Shown: positions 35,399 to 48,340, counted from the stretch's first letter. The stretch: DNA of 64,000 nucleotides from Cerrena zonata (GCA_038087015.1 JASBNA010000008.1:1054001-1118000), one strand, 5' to 3'. A program made the numbers and translations. The notes: a model not told the origin generated them from the sequence alone.

Positions 35399-37223
35399 AT
35401 GTCCCTCAGCTCCCACTGCTCTCCTACACAGACCTCCCACTCGTCCCGACCTCCGTCTCCTTCACCCTCGCTCCAGTTCCTGCTCGACATCGCAGACTAC
35501 GCTTGCCCTCCCTCGCCTCCTCCAAATACCCGCTTCGCCTTCGATCATGGCAAGCTCTCTTCCCTGCCATCCAAGGATGCCCGTACCTGGTTCCTCGACG
35601 AAATCTCCCAGGCACAGTCCTACATCCTCTCTCTCCGTGCACACGCCAACTCGCTCGCAGAGATCCACAGGCTGCCGAATGATCTCCTCTCTGACATCTT
35701 CAATCTCGTCGTAGAGGACGATCATCAGTCCGATCGTCAGCTCTATATGAACCTCCGTCTGTCCTCTGTCTGTCAGAGATGGCGGACGGTCGCTTTGGAC
35801 AGCCAGTTGCTTTGGACTGTGGTCGATCTCAGTCATTTGCAGCGTGCGGCCGCTTTCCTCCAGAGGTCCGGCACTGCTGCTGTCGATGCTTATTTGGACA
35901 ATGGCTTCTATGGCCAGGGGGGCGGCGATCCCTCTAATGTTGATGGCTTTAGTCTGTGGGCCACCTCTTCCCCTCATGCGAGCCACATTTCTGCGCTCTA
36001 TATCGAGGTCCCGTACAATCACATGCAAGAGTTGCTGGACTCGCTCGACTGTACGTTTACCAACCTCCTCAACTTACGTCTTCTTTGTCCCATAGAGAAA
36101 GCAGAACCGAGAGACGGTATTCAAACGATTATTTACAATCCGTCGAGAGCACATGCGATACAGGAACTCGATCTCTACAAGGTCTGTGTTCCATGGTACT
36201 CGCCTGCGTACAACAACCTGCGCGACCTCGATTTGCGCTACCAGGTCTCGAATCCCTCCAATGCGCCGACTATGGATCTGTTTCTCAGCGTTCTCGAACG
36301 TTCGCCGGAACTCGAGTTTCTCCGACTTGCCTTTGCAGGTCCCATGCTCGATTCCTCCTATACCAGCTATCCAGAGCCCCATCGGAGGGTGGAATTGACG
36401 AAGCTCAAATCAATCACACTTTATAACAATCCACTGGATATTGGACATCTGCTTGCACATCTCGACTTTCCTGCTACCACCGGTATCAATCTCCATGCCA
36501 TCCTCTCACCGTCCAACTCGATATGCGATCTCTTTCCTCGCGGTGGTCGTCTCCCTGTCTTTGCCGACATATCCCATATCCACCTCGGATACACGAAAAC
36601 ATACACCGAGTGTGCTTGGGAAGACCTCTCCCTCCATCTCGAAGCGACCTCGAGACAGTCGCCGCATTCGCGCATCAACGTTGATTTTAAATGGACCGGA
36701 CGACGGGGGAAACGATGCGTGGGCAATAGGCATCCCGCAGTCTTTCCGCTCCCTTCCTATCCTCTTTTCCCACTCGCCGATCACGCATATTGAGCTGACG
36801 TGCAGCTATCATGCGTTTGTGGCGGCGGATTGGCGGATGGTGCTTGGTTCGTTTAATGGGTTGACGTCGTTGACTGCTCAGCCGCTTTCTCCGGCGTATT
36901 ATGTCCCTTCTGCGAATGTCGAGGATCTGTTGGAGGTGCTGACGCCTAGCCTGAATAGGGTGGCGGAACCGGAGGTCGTTTGCCCACAGCTCAGGAGGCT
37001 GAAACTCGGGAGTTTTACGATGGGGAATGCGTTTTGTGGGACGTTGATGGATTGTGTGAGTGCGAGGAAGAGTAGGGAGGTGGGGTTGTGTTGGTTGGGA
37101 TTGGGACATTTTAATTGGGTCGGCGAGGACGAGTTTTGCATGCCGATGTTTGGGGAGAGCGTTGGGTGTTGGTGTGGGGAGGAAAAGACGTGCGGGGATC
37201 CGACGAGGGAGTGGGACCCGTGA
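35399..37223 (+). pseudogene. F-box protein gene, copy A, with a +1 frameshift
   Basis: This is a 607-residue F-box gene interrupted by one extra base. The start ATG at 35399 opens MSLSSHCSPTQTSHSSRPP. The F-box lies at about residues 88-135 (HRLPNDLLSDIFNLVVEDD; LSSVCQRWRTVALDSQLLW), followed by a long repeat-rich half (LLNLRLLCPIEKA; ALYIEVPYNHMQELLDSLD; LEFLRLAFAGPM). F-box proteins are substrate adaptors of SCF ubiquitin ligases; the target is unknown. Compared with copy B, a G is inserted at about 36698 in the sequence following AAATGGACC. Reading stops at 36793, about 140 residues short. The rest continues in the next frame to a stop at 37221-37223, and the corrected length equals that of copy B exactly. 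The copies differ mostly at synonymous positions. Confidence 0.85.
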
Positions 37224-37711
37224 AGTGCTTGATTGTCGGTCGCTTTTTCTTCATTTGTTGTGTACACACTCACAGTTTTTGTCTCATTTCCCCCTGTTGG
37301 ATTACTCGGATTGGTTGCTTTGGATGTATTTTTGGTCTGTTGTTTGTATCAATAGGATTTTTGTTCGGGTGAGATAAGATTGGGCTGTCAGTGCGAGCCA
37401 GCGATTGTGCTGATTATTTGACGAGTCTCTCTCTTTCTTTCAATAGTAGGAACACGTGGGTTCCTTTCTTTTGGTAGAGAGGGCGCGGACGTAGGGATGG
37501 GTATTCTGGGCAAGCAAGACAGTCGGCTCTTCATTTTTGGTCCAAATGGTTGCAACGAAATATATTTGTGTTTCTACAATATGCATTTGCTAGCTACTTT
37601 TCTGCTCCCGCGAAAATGCCGTCTCGAAAGACATCTTACCGAAATCACCTCTCGCGTCGAAAACGCACAACACGATGCCTTGCACAAAGGCAAAAAGGCT
37701 CGATATATAAT
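37224..37711. other. 3' flank of F-box copy A
   Basis: No gene is seen. The first roughly 150 bp retain weak, patchy similarity to the 3' flank of copy B (for example a short stretch around TTTTTGGTC), then similarity ends. The palindrome cluster begins at the right edge. Confidence 0.4.
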
Positions 37712-39616
37712 ATACAGGACGTCTCGGCCCTTCGAGACGTCCCATATTCAGATGATCGACAGACAAGTCCCTCCAAGTTCAAACAACTCACTCAAATTGC
37801 CGAGCGATCGAGAGAACAAGTCAGAAATATTGAAATAGAATGTACAGGACATCTCGGCTCTTCGAGACAACCTGCATATCTACAGATCGACGGACAAGTC
37901 CCCCAGATTCAAAAGACTTGCCATTTGTAGAGACTAGACTAGAAAGACAGAAATAGACTATACAGGACATCTCGACTCTTCGAGACGACCTGCATATCGG
38001 GTGATTCACAAAACCAACGTCCCGTAAAACGACCGTGGGCTTTCATTCGAATCGCCAAAGTTTGTTGCAGGACATCTCGACAAGTCGAGACGATCATGCA
38101 TATCTAACGGAGACGAGAACGTAAGGATGCGGACATCGGAAAGACGTCCGCGGACCCTCGTGATCTGATCGTTAAAACCTAGACAGAGGTTGATTAGTAG
38201 AATAGAAGATAATAAATATGCACCGTGATTGTATCAGCTTCAAGTCTCCACACTCTACTCGTCTTGAGACCCAAACGCGCCTCTTGCAGGCTTTTTGACT
38301 TGTTCACCGGACATCGAAAAATCGAACTCTAGAAAGAACGGTTTTGTTAGTGAGGGACTACGAACAGGACTTGAAACCAAAGACAAACACCAACAGAAAT
38401 AGTATATACAGGACATCTCGACTCTTCGAGATGACCCGCATATCCAGTGATTGACAGAGACCAAGTCCCATCAGGTAGAATGACAATGGACTGAACCGCC
38501 AGATGATCGGGAAGTTTGTTGCGTGCGAGAATAGACAGACGTAGAATATGCAGGACATCTCGATTAGTCGAGATAGCCTGCATATGGAGATGACAACGTC
38601 AGGACGCGGACATCCGAACAACGTCCACGGACTCTCGCGATCCGATCGTTAACCAAGCATAGCCTAGATAGAGGTCGATTAGTGGATGAAATTAAATACG
38701 CACGGTGATTGTACCAGCCTCTCGTCTCCACTTTCTTCTCTTCTCGAGACCCGAACGTACCTCCTGCAGGCATTTCAACTCGATCGCCGGACGTCGAAAA
38801 ATCAATTTCTAGAAAGAATGGTTTTGTTAGAGGGAATTCGTGAAATCAAAAACAAAGACTGACAAGAATAGAATATACAGGACATCTCGGCTCTCCGAGA
38901 CGACCCGCATATCTAATAGAGGTAAGGACATAGAACATCTGAAAGATGTTCACGGATATCCCTCGTAGTCTGATTGCTGGCCAACGATGACGAACAGTAG
39001 ATAAGACAAAGATAGACAAAACGAGTACCCCAGGGAAAGTCAAGTTTGCGAGATGACCCTCCCATAAGTACAGATCGAGGGAAAAGAGCGTCCCTGGACG
39101 GTCGTTTCAGAGATCAAAGCCGGAACCGAGTAGACCAGAGACAAACTCAGAGAATAAGGGGAATGCCCATAGAAGCGGAAATAGCTCCAAGAAGCCAATG
39201 CCCGACCAAACGGCGACTTATTCGCCTCGCTCGGTGGACAGTGAAAAATCGATTCGGATCGACTGGGAGGGACGTGTGTGTATATCGAGTCAACGGAGGT
39301 GGGACTAGCAACAAGAAACCAAGAGAAATAGACAAGTAGAATATACAGGACATCTCAACGAGTCGAGACAGCCCTGGCATAACTACTTGTTGTCGGGGGG
39401 AAGATGTCCACAGACCGTCGATTGAAACCTTGTGCAATGGAGGCGACTGCAAAGACGAACTGAAGTGACCGAGGTGGATTGACAAAGACAATAGATGGGC
39501 ACAGAAAGCGAGATGCAATGAACTACAAGGAAGGCGAGGAAAAACCGATAGGAACCGAGAGGAGTTGACTAGTAAAATATGCAGGACATCTCGATTCGTT
39601 GAGATGACCTGATATG
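37712..39616. repeat. cluster of nine 40-bp palindromic (hairpin-forming) repeats
   Basis: Nine copies of one imperfect palindrome occur at about 37712, 37842, 37961, 38067, 38407, 38549, 38875, 39343 and 39580; a tenth, decayed copy lies near 39040. The core is GGACATCTCGA, a 4-base loop (CTCT, TTAG or similar), and TCGAGATGACC. In the best copy (38549-38586) the symmetry extends outward through ATATGCAGG and its mirror CCTGCATAT, giving arms of about 18 bp with few mismatches. Spacing is irregular (about 105-470 bp), so this is not a CRISPR or a simple satellite. Most copies are followed by a loosely conserved tail resembling GATCGACGGACAAGTCCC. No open frame is shared. It could be a dispersed hairpin element multiplied locally, a recombination or binding site, or part of a non-coding RNA. 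Confidence 0.85.
38067..39000. repeat. tandem duplication of about 480 bp carrying the palindromes
   Basis: Within the palindrome cluster a block is present twice in direct orientation with an offset near 480 bp. Matching landmarks are palindromes at 38067 and 38549, a segment like GACATCNGAANNACGTCC at about 38125 and 38607, a GAGACCC-containing segment at about 38265 and 38742, the string TCTAGAAAGAA at about 38328 and 38809, and palindromes at 38407 and 38875. A third, partial and more diverged copy seems to start near 38925. The copies have diverged by scattered substitutions. Confidence 0.75.
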
Positions 39617-41072
39617 ACGACTGGTGATCGATGGACATGCCAATCAATCCGTCAGTCGAAATTCGGGTCCGTGGGTTGTTGACGTGTTTGTGTCTGCAGA
39701 CCGTTGTTGATACGTACAAGTGTAGAATAAAAAGCGAGGAGGTGAGAGACTGAGCTGGGGCAGGGCAGTGATGAGAAACTAGGTAGGCAGGGGCACAGAC
39801 TATTGGTGACATGGTAAGCGAGGTATCTTGATACTTCAGGGTATCGCACCTGGCGATAGACGGCTAGCTGTTGGGTCTATACCACCGATCGATCTTTCCG
39901 AGAAAACTCGGGTCCACCAGAAGTGTGGCATGTGTTGACGCGAGAGGGTGAACGAGTGTCCGCGGACCCAAATATCGTAGTGTCGTCCATACAGGTGAGC
40001 AGGAAAATTAATTTCTGACTACGGCAGATGAAAGTGGGAAACGCGGAATAAGACTGTGGACTAGAGAGGGTTCGGAGGAGTAACTGTAGCAAAGAGACAT
40101 ATCGTCAATCTGGTCGGTATGTCGGAGGGAGAGGGCATACGATTTGGGGGCCACGACAGCGCGAGACGAGAGCAAATGCACTCAGTCAAGTGCGTTGATC
40201 TCTGTACGAATGTAAGTTGAAATGACGGAGTCTAAACATCAAACTCACCTTGCACCATTTCCCTTATTTCTCCATCCCTATCACATCTTACCCTCAAGCC
40301 ATTCCTCCTCTTTTCATAGCAATTCGGCAGAGGGCGTCGGAAAGTCTTGTAAGTGTACAAGGCATACATCCTCGTCTCCGGAGTTTCGCCGGGTTATGGG
40401 ATGGCCGGATGATATCTGTATCAAAAGGTGAGCTCGGGAGGATATTTTAGTATTTCGAACTTGATACCGACTTACCTTCTATTGTCACCACCGCCGTCTA
40501 TCCAAACGCAGTCTGCAAGTCTTCAGCATGCGTCGGATACCGCACAACAAGGACGTCAGTGTTTTTTGGGTGTTCAGTGGGGCTGGGGGTGTGATTACAA
40601 GGAAGTAGGGGGCGAAGTGAAAGACATCAACGGGGATGGCAGTCGGGGGAAAGGCGAAGGGAAGGTTGGGGAAGAATGTAAGCTAGTAGGTTAGAGCACG
40701 CGCTTAACTGCACGACACTTGCTTATTTAGCATGCATATGCCGCGGAACCGTGTCTCCGACACCCTTTAGTTTTTGCCTATCGAGGGATGATGACACCTT
40801 GGTTCGTGTTCTCATCGAGCCTTAGGAATATCTACAGTAAGAAAATGATTCGCTTACGTCTTGTATCATAACGCGCAGACGAACGACTAACGGAATTAAT
40901 GAAGTAGCCCGATTAGTGATATTTTCGCATCTTCCCCTTGTCTGAGACACGGTATCTGGCCAGATGACAGTATCAGTGAAAATTCTCATCGGTACTGCAC
41001 TCGGGTCTGTTCCCTTGAGCAGCCAAGGGTGAGTATGTATTGTAAACACAAATACTGAATTAAAAATAGAAT
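39617..41072. other. about 1.45 kb without a supported gene
   Basis: Short plus-strand frames lie at 40222-40694, with a plausible GTGAGC donor near 40431, but the implied product is low-complexity and unrecognisable. No palindromes of the neighbouring cluster occur here. Confidence 0.35.
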
Positions 41073-41540
41073 TTACGGGCTCTCCTCAATCGGGTCCTCC
41101 TCAAGCTCCCCTCGAACCACCGGAGGGGATTTGAAAATCATTCCTCTATGCTTCCGGGGCTTGGCAGGATTCATCTGCCTCCCACGAAGGCCAAACTTGT
41201 CACATCGACCCCGCCTCTTCTTCTGCTTAGTAAGTCCCAACTTCTGAAAATAGCATCTCCCCCCCTCAATTGCAACACAAATGGCATACATTTCCCCCAT
41301 GGGAATGTAGCTCGGATCCCGAAATTCCACCCCCATTGGCCACCCGCAGATCTCCACATTAAACTGCACCCGCAGTTTCCAGGGGTTGCTCCATGGAATT
41401 GATTTGTTACTTCCGATGACATCCCCTTCAAATCAATGTAAGTCAATCAATCACTCTGCTGATTGTGGGAACAACTTACTGAAATCAGCACCGAGCCGTG
41501 TTCGGATGTAGGATCTGAGCATGCTGCGGTGATTGGCCAT
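41073..41540 (-). CDS. hypothetical basic protein, 137 aa, two exons
   Basis: Exons complement(41073..41425, 41480..41540) join with a GTAAGT donor and TGAAG acceptor and give 137 residues. The start is MANHRSMLRSYIRTRLGADF. The centre (VQFNVEICGWPMGVEFRDPS; YIPMGEMYAICVAIEGGRCY) looks folded. The C-terminal third is very basic (KQKKRRGRCDKFGLRGRQMN) and ends in an acidic EELDP-like tail, suggesting nucleic-acid contact. I do not recognise a family. It lies alone between repeat-rich segments, so it could be a remnant of a mobile element. Confidence rests only on the splice fit and on non-random composition. Confidence 0.45.
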
Positions 41541-42278
41541 AGTATAGTACAACACTGCAGTCTACAAAAGGCTCAAGGTAAGATCTCAAGTCGGTGAGAA
41601 GTAGAGCTGCCTATGGAGACTCACTAAGTGGAAATCTGGATGATGTCAGAGCTCTGTGAGGATGCCTTTCTCAACAGTGACATGGCTTTATTTATACAGA
41701 GACAGAAACATTTTTTGAAAATTCTGAAGTCTCAATTTCTGAATTTGAAGACATGCCCTAAGGATTTTTGCAATTCATTTTGAGAATCAGACTAAGCATA
41801 CATTTGACAGCGGGCAATAAACAACCCTGCTCGGTTCTCAGAAACATTCCCATTGGCTCAGGCCTCTCAGATATCTGCAAATTCACTGTCCTGCTTGTTC
41901 GGCACATTATTTCTCACATCATAGGCGGCAATGGACTTGCTATTGAGATCTCATAGTGCGGTAGAGACGGAATCATCTTACATACCCATGACACAACTCA
42001 CATTAGTTTGACTTGTTATGGTGGAAACACCGGTCGGGAAATGTGCCAAGCGAACGATCCTGAAGCGATGATGGTTGATAGCAAGATTGGCCTAGCGCTA
42101 AGCTCTAAACGTTGTGCTACTTGTGAGCAATCAAGCTCCTAATTATACGCTAAGTACCCAGACATAGTGACTTACTGCATAATTATTGGCTGACCTTGAA
42201 TGTAATGTCTTGAGATTAGTGTTTGCTTTGCACCACTTACAGTGTTGATCAAATTCTCGGATCCGGTTTTTATCGAAT
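41541..42278. other. intergenic, AT-rich
   Basis: About 740 bp with no gene or clear repeat. It forms the left border of the 5-kb repeat array. Confidence 0.35.
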
Positions 42279-42790
42279 GTGGCATGGCACGACAAAGTCA
42301 ATTTAGGTAACAGTGTTTTTCTTCTTTATTTCTTTCTTTCGCCTTTTGATGATAGATGGACGTCGATGTACTCATTTACTTGTGTTTCATCATTTTTTGT
42401 GTTCCTACTTACGATATACAAATTCAGACTCCGAGTTGGAAGCCTCATTTCTCGCAAAGTCTAGTACTTCCGCCATTCATTCTCAATCATTTGCCGCCAT
42501 CTTTCAGGTTCCCTCGGTCTCCGATGTCAAATCAAGAACTAACAGCGCGGAGACGAATTGTGTTGATTGTGCGTTTGTAATACGAGTGAGTGGTTTCCTT
42601 ACGTTTATCGGTGGTGGTTTGATATACTGACATATGCATTTGTTCATTAGATACGATCTACTCTTGCATATGCGATCTGCACAGTTGTTCACACTCATGT
42701 CTACGATACAATACACCTAATAATCTGCCAGCTTACAATGTCTCACTTGATAACCCTGTCGCTGCTACCGAATAAACAGAAATAGGTTAT
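42279..42790. repeat. array unit 0: truncated fragment
   Basis: It matches only the segment around the GTCGTCGATGTACTC landmark found at 46009 and 51400, then joins the next unit. The part corresponding to 46.7-48.3 kb is missing, so this is a deleted unit. Confidence 0.6.
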
Positions 42791-45700
42791 TCATTTACTA
42801 CAACGTCTGCGGTACTACATACATACTGACCTGCCGGGTCACAACCTCTCTTTCGAGGACATTGTCGCCGCCACCAAATAAACATGAATAGCTTAGCAGG
42901 ATAGACAATTGACATCTCCCCTGCTAGCCTCGGTATACGATGACCTGTGTCCCTGGACATAGGTTCATCTCGTGCACAATCTCTTTTTTTCTCTTTGTTT
43001 TTTGTTTCGCTGCTTATGCGGTGTCTATCGACGCTATTGTTATAAAAAGGGGAGGTGACGCGTAGCAAACGAGAAACGAGGGACGTCGATATGCCTCCGT
43101 TTTCATTCGCATAAGCTCTGTGTAGGGAGTTAGACTCCACTCGGTCATCTTTGACAGACAACATCTGTCCAATGTCCGTGAGGACAAGGGAGTTTGGGAT
43201 AGCTGGAAAGTTCACGAAAAGCGACGGGCTGGGTAAGGATGACCAGCCACACCCGCAAGTCGTCGTTGACATCTCGTACATCGCCGCTGATAGTGTAATA
43301 ATATACACGCGGTGATGAGACTTGAACGATGACAAAGGGTTAGGAAATGTCCCTTTGTCGATCGAACGAGAGCGTGTTTCTTGAGAAGGGGAATGGACGG
43401 ACTTACCGAGGTCTGGTATGTCCCCATTCTGTCTGTTTACATCACTCTCTGACTGCTTTATCCTCGCTTTCCAGGTCCATACCCTTGTCCGACACTAGTG
43501 GACCATCGAGGTATCATCTAGAATGCGAGACAACAGGTATGTCAGTGCTATACGGTGCTTAATCGAAGCTAATCTTGCTTACCTACGTGTAGACTAATCA
43601 AACGTGTAGACGTCGTTTCTTCTTGTCCGGGGACTGACATACCACGGCCAGTCATTTAGTTTCAGGTCTCTGGTTGAGTGGGGATGATCGAAGTACCTGT
43701 CCTGGATAGAAGGTAAGCTGGTATCTTGTATTTCGAGTCTACAAGAGGCTTATCAAGTCGGTATATTCTCATGTCAGAGCCTCGAGCCTTAGCACCGTGC
43801 GGACGTACTACGTACTTTTCCTCGGTAGGTTATTGCATATAGTTCGGGGAGAATATGGAGGTCGGGGGGTTCTGTAGGTATCCGCACAGGTATATCGAGA
43901 CCGAAAGAGAGTAACTACGAGATGGCAAGCATCGATCGCCGTCTCGTAGTGCGACATTGTAATCACAGAATAAGATGTAGAAATGAGGTCAAAGGGGTAG
44001 ATGATAGTCCCCTTGTCGGTTGAGGCTCATATCAGGATGTAATGAGGGGACTGGATGTCGAAGGGGAAGGGTGGTGTCGAATCGAAGGGGTAATAACATG
44101 ATAAAGACATACCTCACTATACCTCAACTCATCTCTCCTAGCTGTCTTCCTGCATTCCCATATGACCGTCCACCCCAGCTTACAAGGATCGAGGAGATTT
44201 TGTTGTGGGTCGTCAAGAGATTGACTAAACAGCAAAACAAAGATAGGTCAGAATCATGTTTTGTTTAGAAAACTGATCCCATGTGTACTTACGTCGGCCG
44301 GAGGCTAATCGATCTAGCTCGAGAGAGTTCCTGGCGAGCCGAGTTAAAGACCGATATGTTTCTACGGGTTATTGAGCATCGTGAAAGGTGATTGGTGATT
44401 GGTCATGGCGAGAGAAGGGTGTCAGTGGGTGCAATCGAAGTCTGCAGATAGTCCGCTCTAATGATGGTCGTTGCAGGATTATCGGCCTATTCGGGAGTCA
44501 TGCGCTACGGAGAGAGATGCTATAGCTTAAGTAGATGGTTTGGAGACGGAAGGAGAGGGATAGAGGAGAGTATATGTGTGTTGCTACCGTGTAGACGTTG
44601 TTCAGAATATGAGTATTTGACGGAGTTGGAGAACAAAGGTCGAAAACGAGGGGTAGTACAGAGAAGGACAGCTTACCGTGTGTGATTAACCTCTCGTTCA
44701 CACCGTCTGTTGTCAGATCATTACGACTGTGTACCTATGGTGAACGCTATGTAACTAACGAAGGTTGCTCTCAAAGCGAGAGCGGTACCTCGAGTGATCG
44801 ATGGTGTACATTGAGGAGAGTGGCAATCTATTAAGGAGGAGTAACGAGAAGGTTGAAAGGAAGTTGCATTTCATATGGAACCCAGAGTCGAAGAGAGTGC
44901 TTGAAGAGCTAAGCAACGAGAAGCGTATGAGAGCTGGAGAGTGCAGCGAGGGAATCGAGAGCAACGAGAGGAGATTGAAAGCGAGACACCAAGTGAGAGA
45001 TACGTGGAGAGATGAGAGCGAGTCGAAATAGACTAGGACAGAGGACGAGTGTGAAGGAGAGGATTGTGGAAGTGGAAGGAGAGCAAGAGACGGTGCAGAA
45101 CCCGAGCGAGTCGGAGTAGAAGACGCCGAAAATCAAATTGGATGCACTGGTCGTGCAGGCTCAAGCTAACACTTTGCCCTTCTGAGTCGCTCTCGATTAT
45201 AGTATCACCCCATTCTCTTTTCTTGTATAATCGACTCGACTCCTCTTGTGCCGTTTTACTAGGATTGTCCCTCGCGGTAGGTACCATATTGCGCTGATGG
45301 TGTCCTTCAGGGTAATGGTTGTTGCTTTCGTCTCGGCGCGATCACCAATTCTCGATTGTTGCCTCAGCCTCTTTCTATATTGGTTTGCATCATAGTGTCA
45401 AATTCCACACATAACAGCATGGAGACGAGTTGAGAAGGCCCCTGATGTCAATGTCAGACATCTCGAAAGCCTATCTAGGCTGCTTCACCGTGATCCCCTC
45501 GGAATTAAATTCAGCTGTGCTACCAAACTTCAAACTCTATCTCTCTTAGGCAGCCCCATTGCTGACTTCATACTGGCTATCTATGTCACTGACATCATCC
45601 TTGTTGACCCTGGATGGAATTAGTATTGCTTGACAATGGTGCCCGCTTCGCAGAACACCCAATGTCAATGTCAGGCGTGATGAGTGTCGGGTAACATTTC

Positions 45701-48340
45701 GAATTCAAGATGTAACACCTCCTGCATAACTTGGCCAAACGTGCGTCCACATTTTACACAATTGGCTCAGAATTTTCTTCTGACGATTTCGGGGGTCGGT
45801 GAAAATAAAACCCAACCAATCGGCCTTTCGCCATTCACACAATGCTCAAACGTCACAACATTGTATGGTTCTTGCAGCCGGAAATAGTACTCGGAGTACA
45901 ACCGTTACCTATCTTGGGGGAAATAACAATGTGCGTGACTCAATGTTTAGGTCGTCTCTGTCGGACGTAAATAGCACAATGCAGGCAAAATGTTCTGGAT
46001 GATAGATGGTCGTCGATGTACTCATTTACTTGTGTTTCATCCTTTTTGTGTTCTTACTTACAATATACTGATTCTGTTTAGATAACTTCTGCATTGGACC
46101 TAGTCGAAAGCATCATTCCACTAGTACGCATCACATGCAGTCTATTACAGCCGACTTTCGCTCTCGATCGTTGGCTCCGAGTCCTTCTCTCAGCCTTCGA
46201 TGTCAGGCCAGTACATACAAAAACTCACAACACGGAAACGAATTGTGATAATTGTTGTGTGGTTTCCGCGGTCGGAAATAGGACTCAGAGTACGTTCATT
46301 GCCTATTTTAAATGAACTATCGTAACATTCGTGACCCAACACTTAGGTCCATTCTTGTTGAGTGTAGATGGCACACTGCAGGTAAAGTGTTCTGGATGGT
46401 AAATGGTCGTCGATGTACTCATTTACTTGTGTTTCATCTTTTCTTGTGTTTCTACTTATGATATACAGATTCTATTCAGATAACTTCTGCACTGAACTTG
46501 AACTTCGGAAGCATCGTTCTATTAGTATGCATCACATGCAGTCTATTACACTTGATTTACAGTCGACTTTTGCTCTCGATCGTTAGCTCCAGGTCCTCTC
46601 AGCCTTCGATGTCAAGCCTTGTACATACAAGAACTAACAGCTCGGAAACGAATTGTGATATATAATCAAAAATGTGATTCGCAGGTGAGTACGTTCGTTA
46701 CGTCTCATTGACAGTGGTTTGGTATACTGACGTTTGCTCGTTAGGTATGATCTTACATCGGTGATCCACCGGCTACCCACATTTATTGTGAAGAGGTGTT
46801 TTGTGGTCAGACGGCAAAAAGCTGTCCAATCAAAGTGGTAATCTGGGTTCTGTCTCTCTGTACCTGAGGCCTGGGGAACAAATCCTTGGGCCTCGAAAAT
46901 TGAGTTCACATAATCACATTGAGATTTCCGCGGAGGTCGTTGCTGACAAAACATCGAAACCATTACTGGTACATATTCTTTTCACATCGAGTGTCAGTAT
47001 TTCTGCTAGGGTGAAGGCCACTCGATACAAGCGAGAATGTTTGATTAAGCCACAATTTTAATCAGTTGTGCAAAATTGAGTCGTCCGGGGAAGGTAAGAT
47101 GCTTGTTCGGATTGATTCTGAATGTCTATGTATTTTCCATTCTACCTCCGTACGTCTAACATTCTCCGCTAGCATGATGGTCTCCATGCCACAATGCAAA
47201 CGAGGCCATTTGAAGATATCGTCTTTACAATCAGGTTGGCTGGGTCCCGAAAACTGTCATGCTGTCCGATTCTTTGCTAGGTATGTCCGATTTCAGCCCC
47301 ACCTTGGTTACAGAGTGTCAATGTCTACTCGAGTAGACTTCAACTCCACCGCAATCCTTAGGCACATTTCATGAATCAGCAAACAACGGTGTGCCGTCCA
47401 CAACATTCCACGTTGGGAGATGGGATGAACTTCGCAGCAAGACACTAAGAAACAAAATAAGATTCAATGTGAACACGACCACGAGCATCGACTCGTTTCG
47501 TCGTATTCAGACTCGATCTTGTTTTCCATTCTCTGCCCTTTATTTTTATTCCCGCCTCACCACCCTCCATTTCCATCCAACAGCAGACGTCATGACAAAG
47601 ACAGCCATCGACAGATCCTCGCCTCCCGTGTGGCGACCCATTTTTTTGTCTGTCGGATGCCTTGGTGAGTTATTTCGAAGCGAATAGGACCCGGGCTGAG
47701 TTTTTAGGTTTTAGGTATAAAGAGCAAGAGGAAGGTCGGTTTATTGGGAGCATCGACTCTCTCTTCTCTTCTCCCTTTTCCTGTCCTCTCATCTCGTCTC
47801 TACCTGCCTCGATGCGATGAACTCATCGTCGCGCCTTACGTTGAGCACATATGACACAAACCCGGTGAGTATGTCAATCCCGACTCTTGTATGTTGTGTG
47901 TTGGGTGTGTGTTCTACTGCAATCTTATTTTAAGATCTGGTTACTCACCGTCTCTCTTTCTTGCTATAGAGATCAGTTCCACCATTCGTGATACAATGTT
48001 GCTACATACACTGTATTTCGCGTTACGATATGGCTCTGTGGTGTCCGAGGTGATGCTATGGGATGACCACTAACGTACGTCCACGACATTTAATTTCGAT
48101 TGATGTTTCTAATGCTGTGATATAGGTCCGTGTCATTCATCGTCCACCAACAAAGACCGGAATGATTCTAAGTGTGCGTTCCCCCTCTACCTCTTATTCT
48201 CCTTTTTCCGTAGATGTATAGTTTTGTTTCTATTCTCGTTTTATCCTTGTACCTCTTAATAAACATTTTCATCTGCGGTTTATCCTTCATTCTCACTCGC
48301 AAATCGACTGTGTATGTCGTTTTTGATTAAAACAGTATTT
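42791..48340. repeat. array unit 1
   Basis: The longest unit, about 5.5 kb. It contains an internal duplication: the segment around 45990-46090 recurs at 46390-46490, which accounts for roughly 400 bp of its extra length over unit 2. It carries the mini-gene copy with a stop (47817-48221). Compared with unit 2, many differences are C/T or G/A transitions, often at CpG. Confidence 0.75.
47817..48221 (+). pseudogene. array mini-gene copy 1, with an internal stop
   Basis: Exons 47817..47864, 47970..48074 and 48126..48221 have the same lengths, phases and splice borders as the copy in unit 2. The first exon starts MNSSSRLTLSTYDTNP. Exon 2 carries a TGA where the other copy has CGA, a C-to-T change at a CpG, truncating the frame after WCPR. 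A pyrimidine-rich tract precedes the ATG in both copies. This is a degraded partner of the gene at 52809. Confidence 0.4.

Noticed and set aside
37821..39043. Short minus-strand frames through the palindromes (products resembling SRRVEMSCI)
   Set aside because: The similarity between products comes only from the shared palindrome; they have no common start, length or extension.
37712..39616. CRISPR array
   Set aside because: The repeats are palindromic with irregular spacing of 105-470 bp, no uniform spacers exist, and the DNA is clearly eukaryotic.
40222..40694. Possible small two-exon plus-strand gene
   Set aside because: A GTGAGC donor and a later CAG acceptor exist, but the product is low-complexity (Ser/Pro then Gly/Lys) and no start or homology supports it.
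42787..43335. 182-codon minus-strand frame in unit 1, with a similar 231-codon frame in unit 2
   Set aside because: Their products share only a short start and then diverge by frame changes; the frames are broken in unit 3, so selection for coding is not supported.
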